Assembly (NCBI RefSeq): GCF_041429785.1
Contig: NZ_CP163423.1
Location: forward strand, 2,232,001-2,296,000
Length of the DNA: 64,000 nucleotides
Direction of reading: 5' to 3'
Source of the DNA: Fretibacter rubidus
GTDB lineage: Bacteria > Pseudomonadota > Alphaproteobacteria > Caulobacterales > Maricaulaceae
Positions 54,211-62,259 of this stretch are shown piece after piece. Each line of letters opens with the position of its first letter. Within the stretch, counting starts at the first letter, position 1. Position numbers and translations under genes: made by a program. The notes beneath the pieces are model-generated. The model worked only from the letters and a program-made list of their open reading frames with translations. It did no database searches and had not been told where the DNA came from.

Positions 54211-55773
54211 ATGATAAAAAGCCAATTCACTTACACAGTTATGGCCGATGGCGGCATGATGGAGATGCTAACGGGCACCGCTATTCGTGGGCTGAATATA
54301 TTGGGCTCATTATTTCTTTTTGTGCTGGGTATTATCGTCGCCGTTGTCATTATAACGTTTATTATCGATGTGCGCCAAACCAAGGACACGGTGCGCCGCA
54401 ATTACCCCGTTATCGGGCGATTTCGTAAATTATTCTCTACATTGGGTGAGTTTTTCCGCCAATATTTCTTTGCGATGGACCGCGAGGAAATGCCTTTTAA
54501 CCGCGCGCAGCGTGATTATATCAATCACATTGCTGATGAAGGCAAAGAAACCGTTGCCTTTGGCTCCACGAAAGTCATGGCACCGGGCGCGACGTTATTT
54601 GCCAATGGTATGTTTCCAAAACTAGAAGGACAGCACAGCTCGATTACTCCCGTTATCATCGGCCCCGACGCCCAGCACCCCTATGAGCCCAATAGCTTTT
54701 TTAATATTTCGGCCATGAGTTACGGGTCACTGTCAAAACCCGCCATTCAAGCTTTGTCTCACGGGGCGCAAATGGCGGGATGCTGGCTCAACACTGGCGA
54801 AGGTGGGTTGTCGCCGCACCACCTAGAAGGGGGCTGCGATATTGTCTTTCAACTGGGCACCGGGAAATTTGGCGCACGGAACGAAGACTCAACATTGAAC
54901 GTCGAAAAGCTCGCGAAGATTTGCGAAAACCCACGTGTTAAGATGATTGAGTTAAAACTCTCACAAGGGGCTAAACCAGGAAAAGGTGGTATCTTACCCG
55001 CCGAGAAAGTTACGGCAGAGATCGCAGAAATTCGCGGCATCACCAAAGGCGAAGCGGCTATTTCGCCTAATCGCCATGTCGATGCCGGAACGCCCGAAGA
55101 GTTGCTCGACTTAATCGCTAAAACAAAAGAGGCCTCTGGACGACCCGTAGGCATTAAATTTGTCGTCGGTAGTTTTGTTCCTATCGAGCAATTACTCAAA
55201 GCGATCAGAGCGCGTGGGCTTGACGCTGCGCCAGACTTTATGACGATTGACGGCGGCGACGGCGGTACGGGCGCAGCGCCGCTGCCGCTTATGGATAGCA
55301 TGGGTTTGACCATTCAAGAGAGCCTACCGCTTATGGATGATTTACTGCGCGAATATGGTTTGCGCGACCGCATCAAACTTATTGTCGCGGGCAAGTTGGC
55401 AACACCAAGCGATATTGCTTGGGCATTTTGTGCCGGTGCTGATTTTGTCAACGCCGGGCGCGGTTTCATGTTCGCGCTGGGTTGTATTCAGGCATTAAAA
55501 TGTAACAAAAACACTTGCCCCACAGGCATTACGACCCATGACAAACGCTTGCAGCGGGGATTAGATCCCACCAATAAAGCTGTGCGTGTCATGTCTTATG
55601 CCAAAGCCATCCGTAGTGAGGTCGAGATGATCGCCCATAGTTGCGGCGTTGACCATCCGCGTCAATTAACGCGTGACCACGTTATGATTATCCAAGCAGA
55701 TGGACGCCCGCGTTTATTATCCGACATCTGGATTGACCGCCAAAAAGCCATTCAAGCCGATGAAGTGAACTAA
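54211..55773 (+). CDS. FMN-binding glutamate synthase-family protein
   Basis: A 520-residue protein with an N-terminal membrane helix (about 23-48) and a glutamate-synthase-like TIM barrel that binds FMN (TIDGGDGGTGAAPLPLMDSMG), plus the cysteine motif CNKNTCPTGITT near an Fe-S position in GltS. There is no amidotransferase domain, so it is not a full glutamate synthase; such proteins are widespread, with unknown substrate. ATG at 54211 follows TTTGGGGAT. It overlaps by four bases with the convergent hydrolase. Confidence 0.9.
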   Translation: MIKSQFTYTVMADGGMMEMLTGTAIRGLNILGSLFLFVLGIIVAVVIITFIIDVRQTKDTVRRNYPVIGRFRKLFSTLGEFFRQYFFAMDREEMPFNRAQRDYINHIADEGKETVAFGSTKVMAPGATLFANGMFPKLEGQHSSITPVIIGPDAQHPYEPNSFFNISAMSYGSLSKPAIQALSHGAQMAGCWLNTGEGGLSPHHLEGGCDIVFQLGTGKFGARNEDSTLNVEKLAKICENPRVKMIELKLSQGAKPGKGGILPAEKVTAEIAEIRGITKGEAAISPNRHVDAGTPEELLDLIAKTKEASGRPVGIKFVVGSFVPIEQLLKAIRARGLDAAPDFMTIDGGDGGTGAAPLPLMDSMGLTIQESLPLMDDLLREYGLRDRIKLIVAGKLATPSDIAWAFCAGADFVNAGRGFMFALGCIQALKCNKNTCPTGITTHDKRLQRGLDPTNKAVRVMSYAKAIRSEVEMIAHSCGVDHPRQLTRDHVMIIQADGRPRLLSDIWIDRQKAIQADEVN

Positions 55774-56675
55774 AGTCTTTCGCAAAATTCCAAAATGATT
55801 TGCGATAACGCGTCAGGGACATCTTCTTGCAGGAAATGCCCGCCTCCTTTGACGATTTGGTGCGGTTGTCCCTTGCATCCAGGTACGCGGCTATGAAAAT
55901 GCTTATCAAGGCCCGCTGTGATTGGGTCTTGATCTGAAAAGGCCGTTAAGAACGGCTTATCAAATCGCGATAAAACATCCCACGCGTTTAGATTATCGTC
56001 CACACCGTCCATATCGGGTGATATGGGAACAAGGGCAGGGAAAATTCGCGCCCCCGCCTTATAGCTCTCATCAGGATATGGCGCATTATAGGCGGCCTCT
56101 TCGCCAGGCCCTAAATCATTGACGGTCGCGCCGCGAATAACGCCCCCGACAGGAAATTCTGGAATGACTTTGGCAAACTCTCGCCACTGCATAAAGGCAT
56201 CGGGCATGCTGCCCTGTCCTGTCGGCAAAAACGTGTTGGCTGCTATCACACCTGCGAAACGCTCTGGATATTTCGCGACAAGACGCAATCCAATCAAGCC
56301 GCCCCAGTCTTGACAAAACAGCACGGCATCGCGCGTATCTACTGCCTCTAGCCACTGGCTCATCCAATCGACATGGCCCGAATAGCTATAATCTGATTGC
56401 GCGCTGGGTTTATCAGAACGGCCAAACCCAATCAGGTCTGGCGCAAGAACGCGGCAACCTGCATTCGCAACTTGGGTAATCATTTTACGGTAAAGATAGG
56501 ACCAACTGGGCTCGCCGTGCATCATTATCACAATGCGACCATTACGTGGGCCCTCATCAACATAGTGCAAGCGCATATCACCGAGCGCGCTGTCATTGAT
56601 GACGGTGTAATGCTGCGTGAAAGAATAATCGGGCAGGTTCTCAAACTGTGTATCGGGTGTTCTTAAAACCGTCAT
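55770..56675 (-). CDS. Haloalkane dehalogenase-like alpha/beta hydrolase (HLD-I group)
   Basis: A 301-residue alpha/beta hydrolase. The nucleophile D123 sits in QDWGG with the halide-binding Trp next to it, the oxyanion motif is MHGEPSW, the acid is D250 (FSDQDP) and the base H280 (GGGHFLQEDV). These positions match haloalkane dehalogenases of subgroup I (DhlA/DhmA-like) and not epoxide hydrolases, which use a different motif. Dehalogenase activity is likely but the natural substrate is unknown. Confidence 0.85.
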   Translation of the reverse strand: MTVLRTPDTQFENLPDYSFTQHYTVINDSALGDMRLHYVDEGPRNGRIVIMMHGEPSWSYLYRKMITQVANAGCRVLAPDLIGFGRSDKPSAQSDYSYSGHVDWMSQWLEAVDTRDAVLFCQDWGGLIGLRLVAKYPERFAGVIAANTFLPTGQGSMPDAFMQWREFAKVIPEFPVGGVIRGATVNDLGPGEEAAYNAPYPDESYKAGARIFPALVPISPDMDGVDDNLNAWDVLSRFDKPFLTAFSDQDPITAGLDKHFHSRVPGCKGQPHQIVKGGGHFLQEDVPDALSQIILEFCERL

Positions 56676-56695
56676 GGAGAGACCCTTTGAGAGAG

Positions 56696-56941
56696 TTATT
56701 TTTTACGCGCTTGGACAATATGGCATTCTATCAGGTCTTGGCCAAGAAGCCGTAGCGCCTCAAGACGGTGCAATCCCTCTTGAAGCACATATCGGCCGTC
56801 CCCTTGGCGCACATAAAGCGGAGATTGCAGACCATTTTCTAAGATGTCTTCGGCCAGTGGTAGGATTTTGTCTTCATCCAACGTTTTCTTCTTGCCTGCA
56901 GGGACGTAGATTTTTTCTATCGGGATATCGACAACGCGCAT
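56696..56941 (-). CDS. Free-standing ParB-like N-terminal domain protein
   Basis: An 81-residue protein with the ParB/sulfiredoxin fold pattern: VVDIPIEKIYVP, then LAEDILENGLQSPLYVR, and the box EGLHRLEALRLLG, equivalent to the GHRR box that binds CTP or ATP in ParB. No DNA-binding or other domain follows. It lies upstream-adjacent (20 bases) to the dehalogenase-like gene on the same strand, so they may be co-transcribed. Function unknown; a ParB partition role is unlikely at this size. Confidence 0.75.
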   Translation of the reverse strand: MRVVDIPIEKIYVPAGKKKTLDEDKILPLAEDILENGLQSPLYVRQGDGRYVLQEGLHRLEALRLLGQDLIECHIVQARKK

Positions 56942-57011
56942 TGGAACTCCGCTTGGTTTTAGGGTATGGTAGGCGCATTAATCGGTCATGACAATCTATG
57001 TGGGGTCATCA

Positions 57012-57674
57012 ATGAGCAAAAATAGCAACTATGCCTTTCGCCCCGCCGATCCCGTCTGCTTACCAATCGCAGGAAGCGAGCAGCGCTTTCCCGTGCGACG
57101 CATTTACTGTATTGGCCGTAATTACGCCGACCATGTCAAAGAAATGGGCGGTGACGTTAACCGGTCCGAGCCTGTGTTTTTCACAAAAGCGGCCGAAACC
57201 ATTGTCCATAGCGGCGCGGATATACCCTATCCCCCCAATACAGCCGATGTGCATTACGAAGTCGAATTGGTGGCCGCAATGGGCCCAGACGGTATTTTCG
57301 GATATGGGGTCGGCATTGATTTAACGCGGCGCGATTTACAAGCGGGCGCCAAGAAAACAGGCGGGCCATGGGCACGGGCAAAGAACTTTCACCGCTCTGC
57401 CCCGTGTTCGGCGTTAACACTGGCCAAAGACGTTGACTTATCCAATGCCCATATTGTCCTGCGTAAGAACGGCGATATTGTTCAATCATCCAGCCTGTCC
57501 AAGATGATATGGTCCGTGTCAGAGATTGTCTCCCGCCTGCGCGAAGATATGGACCTACAGGCGGGTGATTTGATTTATACGGGCACGCCCGAAGGCGTCG
57601 GCCCCGTGGCCATTGGGGATGAACTGTCCGGCGGTGTTGAGGGGCTAGAGCGCATTACTGTGCGCTTCGTTTAA
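57012..57674 (+). CDS. Fumarylacetoacetate hydrolase-family protein
   Basis: A 220-residue FAH-fold hydrolase. The metal-binding motif is visible as HYEVEL (the E-x-E pair) with a later Asp, after YCIGRNYADHVKEMG. Small FAH proteins of this length include fumarylpyruvate hydrolases and acylpyruvases; this one is shorter than true fumarylacetoacetase. The ATG at 57012 follows TGGGG; the frame extends eight codons to 56988 without a better ribosome site. Confidence 0.9.
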   Translation: MSKNSNYAFRPADPVCLPIAGSEQRFPVRRIYCIGRNYADHVKEMGGDVNRSEPVFFTKAAETIVHSGADIPYPPNTADVHYEVELVAAMGPDGIFGYGVGIDLTRRDLQAGAKKTGGPWARAKNFHRSAPCSALTLAKDVDLSNAHIVLRKNGDIVQSSSLSKMIWSVSEIVSRLREDMDLQAGDLIYTGTPEGVGPVAIGDELSGGVEGLERITVRFV

Positions 57675-57686
57675 CCCCTATTTACT

Positions 57687-58424
57687 TTAAACGTTGACGC
57701 CGTGCATCCCAAAAACTTCGTTTAGAAGCTCTAGCGTGGCCGTCCATGCGCGCCGTTCGCTATCTGCATTAAACTGTAGACCCAACGACTTGTTATTGGC
57801 TTCTGGCACCATAAAGGCGTGGCTCGTTTGGCCGTAAGCGTGAAGCTGCCAATCACATTTTGACTTAGCCAGTTCTTCACCGACAGCTACGACTTGCGCA
57901 GGCGGCACCATGGGGTCATCCCAGCCGTGCGCTATAAGAACTTTAGATTTTATTTTCTTTGGCTTGTGACCATCTGGAGCATCCAACAATCCGTGGAAGG
58001 ACACAGCCGCTTTGAGATCAATGCCCGCGCGCGCCATATCCAGCGTGCAAAGCCCACCAAAGCAAAAGCCCATGGCTGCCATATGGGTCTCATCAACCAT
58101 ATCGAGCGCAGCGGCGGCTTTATAACCCGCTTTCAGGCGTTTAAGCAGTTTAGTGCGGTCCTCTTTGAGGGGACCCATCAGCGCCATTTTATCATCAACG
58201 GATTCTGGCAGCGCGCCGTCACCGTAGTTATCCAGCGCAAAACCGACATAACCAAGGGCTGCCATTTGAATGGCTTTATCTTCGGCAAAACCATCACGAC
58301 CACCCCAGGCGTGGTTTATCAAAACGCAGGGCTTTGGATCGCCAAAGCTTTCATCCCACGCCAGATAGCCAATACAGGTCGTTTTGCCGTCTTTATACTC
58401 AACAGGTTTCGTGGTGATGGTCAT
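57687..58424 (-). CDS. Dienelactone hydrolase-family protein
   Basis: A 245-residue alpha/beta hydrolase with the Cys nucleophile in GFCFGG, Asp in HGWDDPMVP and His in TSHAFMVPEAN, the dienelactone-hydrolase triad. Substrates range from dienelactones to other lactones and esters. A GGAGG ribosome site precedes ATG 58424. It converges on the FAH-family gene with twelve bases between. Confidence 0.92.
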   Translation of the reverse strand: MTITTKPVEYKDGKTTCIGYLAWDESFGDPKPCVLINHAWGGRDGFAEDKAIQMAALGYVGFALDNYGDGALPESVDDKMALMGPLKEDRTKLLKRLKAGYKAAAALDMVDETHMAAMGFCFGGLCTLDMARAGIDLKAAVSFHGLLDAPDGHKPKKIKSKVLIAHGWDDPMVPPAQVVAVGEELAKSKCDWQLHAYGQTSHAFMVPEANNKSLGLQFNADSERRAWTATLELLNEVFGMHGVNV

Positions 58425-58577
58425 ATGCAGTCCTCCGCTTTTTCGTTTCATTGCATATAGTGTGCCGTTGTGGAGGCCTCAAGGCGCATCGTGCGACTGA
58501 CGGCGGATAAGCGGGACTATTAAGAGAATATTAGCCATATTTATTCACAATGAGGACGTATTTTTAAGGAGACAGCC

Positions 58578-59567
58578 ATGTCTAATCGTCTAATCGTGAT
58601 TGCCCTTGCTAGCACAGCCATTTTAGCGGCCTGCGCAACGGCACAAGAAAACCCGAATTACCAATATAGCACAAAGTTCAAAGGCGCCTCGCCTTACGCG
58701 ACACCAACGCAAAACGCGTCCAACACAGTTACAACGGTAACAACGCAGCCCGTAACCTATGTCCAAACAGTCCCAGCCATAACGGGCGCCACGCAAAACG
58801 CGTCCTATCAAACGGTCACGCAAAACACACAGACTCAGAACTCCGCGGGTTATAACACAGCCCGCTATAACGGTGCGCAACCCGCGAGCTATACACAGCT
58901 TGACCACCGCTGCTTGTCAAAGGAAACAAATCGTCAGTTGATCGGTGGGGCGCTTGGCGGCACAGTCGGAGCGGTATTAGGCAAGAAAGTCATTGGCGGC
59001 ACAAAGGGCGCTGTCGCAGGAGCGGCCTTGGGCGGTGCAGCGGGATACGGTATTGGTGATAAGTCAATTAATTGCGATCCCGTACAAGTCCCAATTGCGG
59101 CGCAAACGCCCGTGGTTAGCCAAGCTTACTATCCAAGTAACAACGCCGTCTATAATCCCGCACAAGGTGAGGTGGTTTTCGCGAACACACAAACGGTAAG
59201 CCCCGCAGCGCCTACTGATGCGGCTATGCCAGCAGAGATTACACAAGGCTACGGCACGCCTGGTTATCAAGCCATGTTGAATGCGCAAAACGACACCTTG
59301 GATGATATTAACGCCTATGTGCCTGACACAGCATCCGCCGCTGTCCCCGCCCCGCAAATGGTAGATGTTAGCTCTAGCACCACTGCGCCCTATTCCATAA
59401 GCACCACATTAGGGGGTCAGCATCAAGTGATGGAAGGGGATACGGTTTACTCATTATCGCGCAAGCTTTGCACATCGATTGATGACATTAAACAGATGAA
59501 CGGCTTAGGATCTGATTTTAATATTAAAATCGGTGACAGCCTGCGCCTGCCTGCCTCTCGTTGCTAG
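58578..59567 (+). CDS. Lipoprotein with glycine zipper and LysM domain
   Basis: A 329-residue lipoprotein (LAACAT lipobox). A Thr/Gln/Asn-rich N-terminal region holds repeated TQNAS segments; a glycine-zipper stretch (about 115-155, GGALGGTVGAVLGKK and GAVAGAALGGAAGYGIG) may insert in or lie on a membrane; a C-terminal LysM domain (HQVMEGDTVYSLSRKLC ... IKIGDSLRLP) binds peptidoglycan. It probably links outer membrane to the wall. AAGGAG precedes the start codon. Confidence 0.9.
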   Translation: MSNRLIVIALASTAILAACATAQENPNYQYSTKFKGASPYATPTQNASNTVTTVTTQPVTYVQTVPAITGATQNASYQTVTQNTQTQNSAGYNTARYNGAQPASYTQLDHRCLSKETNRQLIGGALGGTVGAVLGKKVIGGTKGAVAGAALGGAAGYGIGDKSINCDPVQVPIAAQTPVVSQAYYPSNNAVYNPAQGEVVFANTQTVSPAAPTDAAMPAEITQGYGTPGYQAMLNAQNDTLDDINAYVPDTASAAVPAPQMVDVSSSTTAPYSISTTLGGQHQVMEGDTVYSLSRKLCTSIDDIKQMNGLGSDFNIKIGDSLRLPASRC

Positions 59568-59591
59568 GCAGCATTTGCGATTTGACGTGCC

Positions 59592-59619
59592 TATGGGGTT
59601 TAGCTTGCTAAGCCCCATA
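59592..59619. terminator. Long hairpin between convergent genes, possible terminator
   Basis: A 13-base stem (TATGGGGTTTAGC and GCTAAGCCCCATA, one G-T pair) with a two-base loop lies between the LysM lipoprotein gene and the channel gene and covers the stop codon of the latter. It lacks a T-run, so it may be an intrinsic-like or processing structure. Confidence 0.55.
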
Positions 59620-60598
59620 TTAGTAAGACGGCCAGCCCGATAAAGAACAGGCTCGTGACTATGGTGAGGCTACGTTTGTCAGATTTGACTGCCATGGCGA
59701 TTTCTTCTTCGCTATCTTGCCAAGACCCACGCACCACTTGGGCAAGGATAAACAAAATATAGGCGTAAGAAATAATATAGACCATATCTAGCAGCATCAG
59801 ATAGCTGACTTCAGGCAAGGTTCCCGCTGTCGTGATTTGCATTGCAACCAACGTTAGTAGTGCGGTGATCACAAGGCCAATGCGTCCTTCAGTATGGGTT
59901 GGATCAATCAAAAGCGACAGGCCCGAGCATGTCAAAATAATCAAGACCGGCAGAATAAGCTTTAGAACGCCAAATTGCCAAGGTCGCGATATGGGGACCT
60001 CTACGATCACGCGCGAATAAGACCCTGTTTCAGGATTGTTTAAATCACCGAAAGTCGTCGGGTAGGGTTTGGCTTTTACGACCAAACGGGGTTCCCCAAT
60101 TTTATAGCCTGGCAAGGTCAGTTCATTATTGATTGTCACTTTTTCGGTATCGGCGACAAATTTAACAACTTCGGAACCATATTCAGCGTCTTCAATGATG
60201 AATTTCAAAACCTGTTTGTCAAATGGGTATTTTGCCAAAGGCATTTTGGCGGCAAAGGCCCCTTGGTGACGGATATAATTATAAAAACTCCCGTCTACAT
60301 CCATCACCTCTGGCTCGTCGTAACCAACATCCTCAACATGCGCCTCAGGGTCGTGCAAGTTCATAAATTCAAATGTATCCACGGGCGAGATGTCAGGATC
60401 CGCCCATCGAAACCAGATATAAATATCGCCAGGATAAGAGTTTGATTTCAAATTTACCTCGTGAATATCATTCACATAAGCCCCAACATAGACTTTAGCG
60501 GGCTCTGGAGCGGCTTCATCTTGGCCTAGCGCTGGTTGAACCAGCCAAAAAAACGCGATGATCACGCTGGCACACATACGAAAAATTGATGATATCAT
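59600..60598 (-). CDS. Prokaryotic pentameric ligand-gated ion channel homologue
   Basis: A 332-residue protein with signal peptide, an extracellular beta-sandwich (about 28-220) containing the family's YPFDKQ motif but no Cys-loop cysteines, and four membrane helices: M1 (FGVLKLILPVLIILTC), M2 (GRIGLVITALLTLVAMQ), M3 (MLLDMVYIISYAYILFIL) and M4 (TIVTSLFFIGLAVLLIW). This is the layout of GLIC/ELIC-type channels. Ligand and ion are unknown. ATG at 60598 with AGGGG upstream is preferred to the longer frame; the signal peptide supports it. Confidence 0.88.
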   Translation of the reverse strand: MISSIFRMCASVIIAFFWLVQPALGQDEAAPEPAKVYVGAYVNDIHEVNLKSNSYPGDIYIWFRWADPDISPVDTFEFMNLHDPEAHVEDVGYDEPEVMDVDGSFYNYIRHQGAFAAKMPLAKYPFDKQVLKFIIEDAEYGSEVVKFVADTEKVTINNELTLPGYKIGEPRLVVKAKPYPTTFGDLNNPETGSYSRVIVEVPISRPWQFGVLKLILPVLIILTCSGLSLLIDPTHTEGRIGLVITALLTLVAMQITTAGTLPEVSYLMLLDMVYIISYAYILFILAQVVRGSWQDSEEEIAMAVKSDKRSLTIVTSLFFIGLAVLLIWGLAS

Positions 60599-60705
60599 AT
60601 GAAAACCCCTGATTGCGCTTAATATGACTGTAAAACTTAATGCAATCAAATGATTCTGCGTTTATGTCTTACGCTGTCACAATACGGATTATTTAGGAGA
60701 GTGCC

Positions 60706-62118
60706 ATGCGTGGACGTTTTGCAAAGATTTTAGCAACAGTCGGTCCCGCGAGTAGCGCGCCAGACACACTTCGCTTGCTTAGCGATGTTGGTGTTGATGC
60801 CTTTCGCCTTAACTTCTCCCACGGTAGTCATGATGACCATGCGCGCTCTGTTGAATTTATCAGGAAAGTGCAAGCGGATACGGGCCGTCCGATTACAATC
60901 GTCGCCGATATGCAAGGTCCAAAGCTGCGGGTTGGCGAATTTCCCAGCGGACAGATTGAACTGCGCTACGGCACAGAGATGACCCTGGTTCTTGCCAAAG
61001 ACACGACTGAGGCCGATGTCATTCCGATTAATCATCCCGAATTGTTCAGAGCCATGGAGCCAGGACATCAACTTAAATTTGATGACGGCAAATTAATGGC
61101 GACCATCACAGAAAACAATGGAAAAACCATGCGCGCACGTATTGATGTGCCCGGTGTTTTAAAAAACAAAAAAGGTATTAACGTCATCGGCGCGACCTTG
61201 CCGCTGTCCGCTATGACGCCCAAAGATCAAAAAGATATGGTCTTTGCCCTGTCACAAGACGTTGATTTCATCGCCTTGTCATTTGTGCAAACTGCCCAAG
61301 ACGTGATTGATGCGCGCAAAGTTGTTGGCAACAAAGCTGGCATTATTGTCAAAATTGAAAAGCCTTCCGCTGTGGACCAATTGGACGATATTTTAGAGCT
61401 TGCCGATGCGGCCATGGTCGCGCGGGGTGATTTGGGTGTTGAATTACCGCTGGAGCGCGTCCCCGTTGTGCAGCGCCAGATAATTCGCAAAGCGCGCGCA
61501 TTGGGTAAACCCGTAATTGTCGCCACCCACATGCTGGAGAGCATGATTGACGCCCCGACCCCGACCCGTGCCGAGGCCTCGGACGTGGCCACCGCTATTT
61601 ATCAAGGCGCAGATGCGGTGATGTTATCAGCCGAGACAGCAGTCGGCCGTCACCCCGCAACAGCGGTGGCGATTATGGACCGCATCATTCGCGCCGCCGA
61701 AGGAGATCCAGAGTTTTGGGATTATTTCAAGTCCCGTCCCCTACCCCACGATACCCGTGTCGAGGACGCCATTGGCCATAGCGTGCGCGGCATTTCCGAG
61801 ATTTTAAACTGTAAAGCGGTTCTCGGCTTTACTGCAACAGGATCAACTGTGCAGCGTATTTCACGCGAACGTCCGCCGTGCCATATTGTAGGTATCACTC
61901 CAATGGCCCGCACCGCCAGCCGTCTGGCCCTATCATGGGGCGTAACTCCCGTTGTGACCGATGACCCGCAAGGGTTTGACGGCATGGTAGAGACCGCCCG
62001 CAAAGTAGCGCGCGATCATATTGAGGCCAAAAGCGGCGATAAAATCATGATAACAGCGGGTATCCCCTTTGGTGTGGCGGGCACGACCAATACGCTAAAA
62101 ATTGATACGCTAGATTAG
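60706..62118 (+). CDS. pyk: Pyruvate kinase
   Basis: A 470-residue pyruvate kinase: FAKILATVGPASSA opening, VADMQGPKLRVG, the Lys in IIVKIEKPSAV, Mg site MVARGDLGVE, LSAETAVGRHP, and the C-terminal allosteric domain. Catalyses the last step of glycolysis. AGGAGAG precedes the ATG. Divergent from the channel gene across 107 bases. Confidence 0.97.
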   Translation: MRGRFAKILATVGPASSAPDTLRLLSDVGVDAFRLNFSHGSHDDHARSVEFIRKVQADTGRPITIVADMQGPKLRVGEFPSGQIELRYGTEMTLVLAKDTTEADVIPINHPELFRAMEPGHQLKFDDGKLMATITENNGKTMRARIDVPGVLKNKKGINVIGATLPLSAMTPKDQKDMVFALSQDVDFIALSFVQTAQDVIDARKVVGNKAGIIVKIEKPSAVDQLDDILELADAAMVARGDLGVELPLERVPVVQRQIIRKARALGKPVIVATHMLESMIDAPTPTRAEASDVATAIYQGADAVMLSAETAVGRHPATAVAIMDRIIRAAEGDPEFWDYFKSRPLPHDTRVEDAIGHSVRGISEILNCKAVLGFTATGSTVQRISRERPPCHIVGITPMARTASRLALSWGVTPVVTDDPQGFDGMVETARKVARDHIEAKSGDKIMITAGIPFGVAGTTNTLKIDTLD

Positions 62119-62259
62119 TCATTTATTGAAACGGCGTTAACCCTGGCACTAATCTGTTGTGTCAGCGCGCTCCAGACTCGTCCAAGATTCCTCCTCGTTA
62201 AGCCCCAATTAATATGTTAAGCTTAGCGCGAAGGGTCTGTTGCGATTAGGGATGATGAC

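Noticed and set aside
57894-58460. 188-codon plus-strand frame opposite the dienelactone hydrolase.
   Set aside because: Antisense of the hydrolase catalytic motifs; no recognisable domain.
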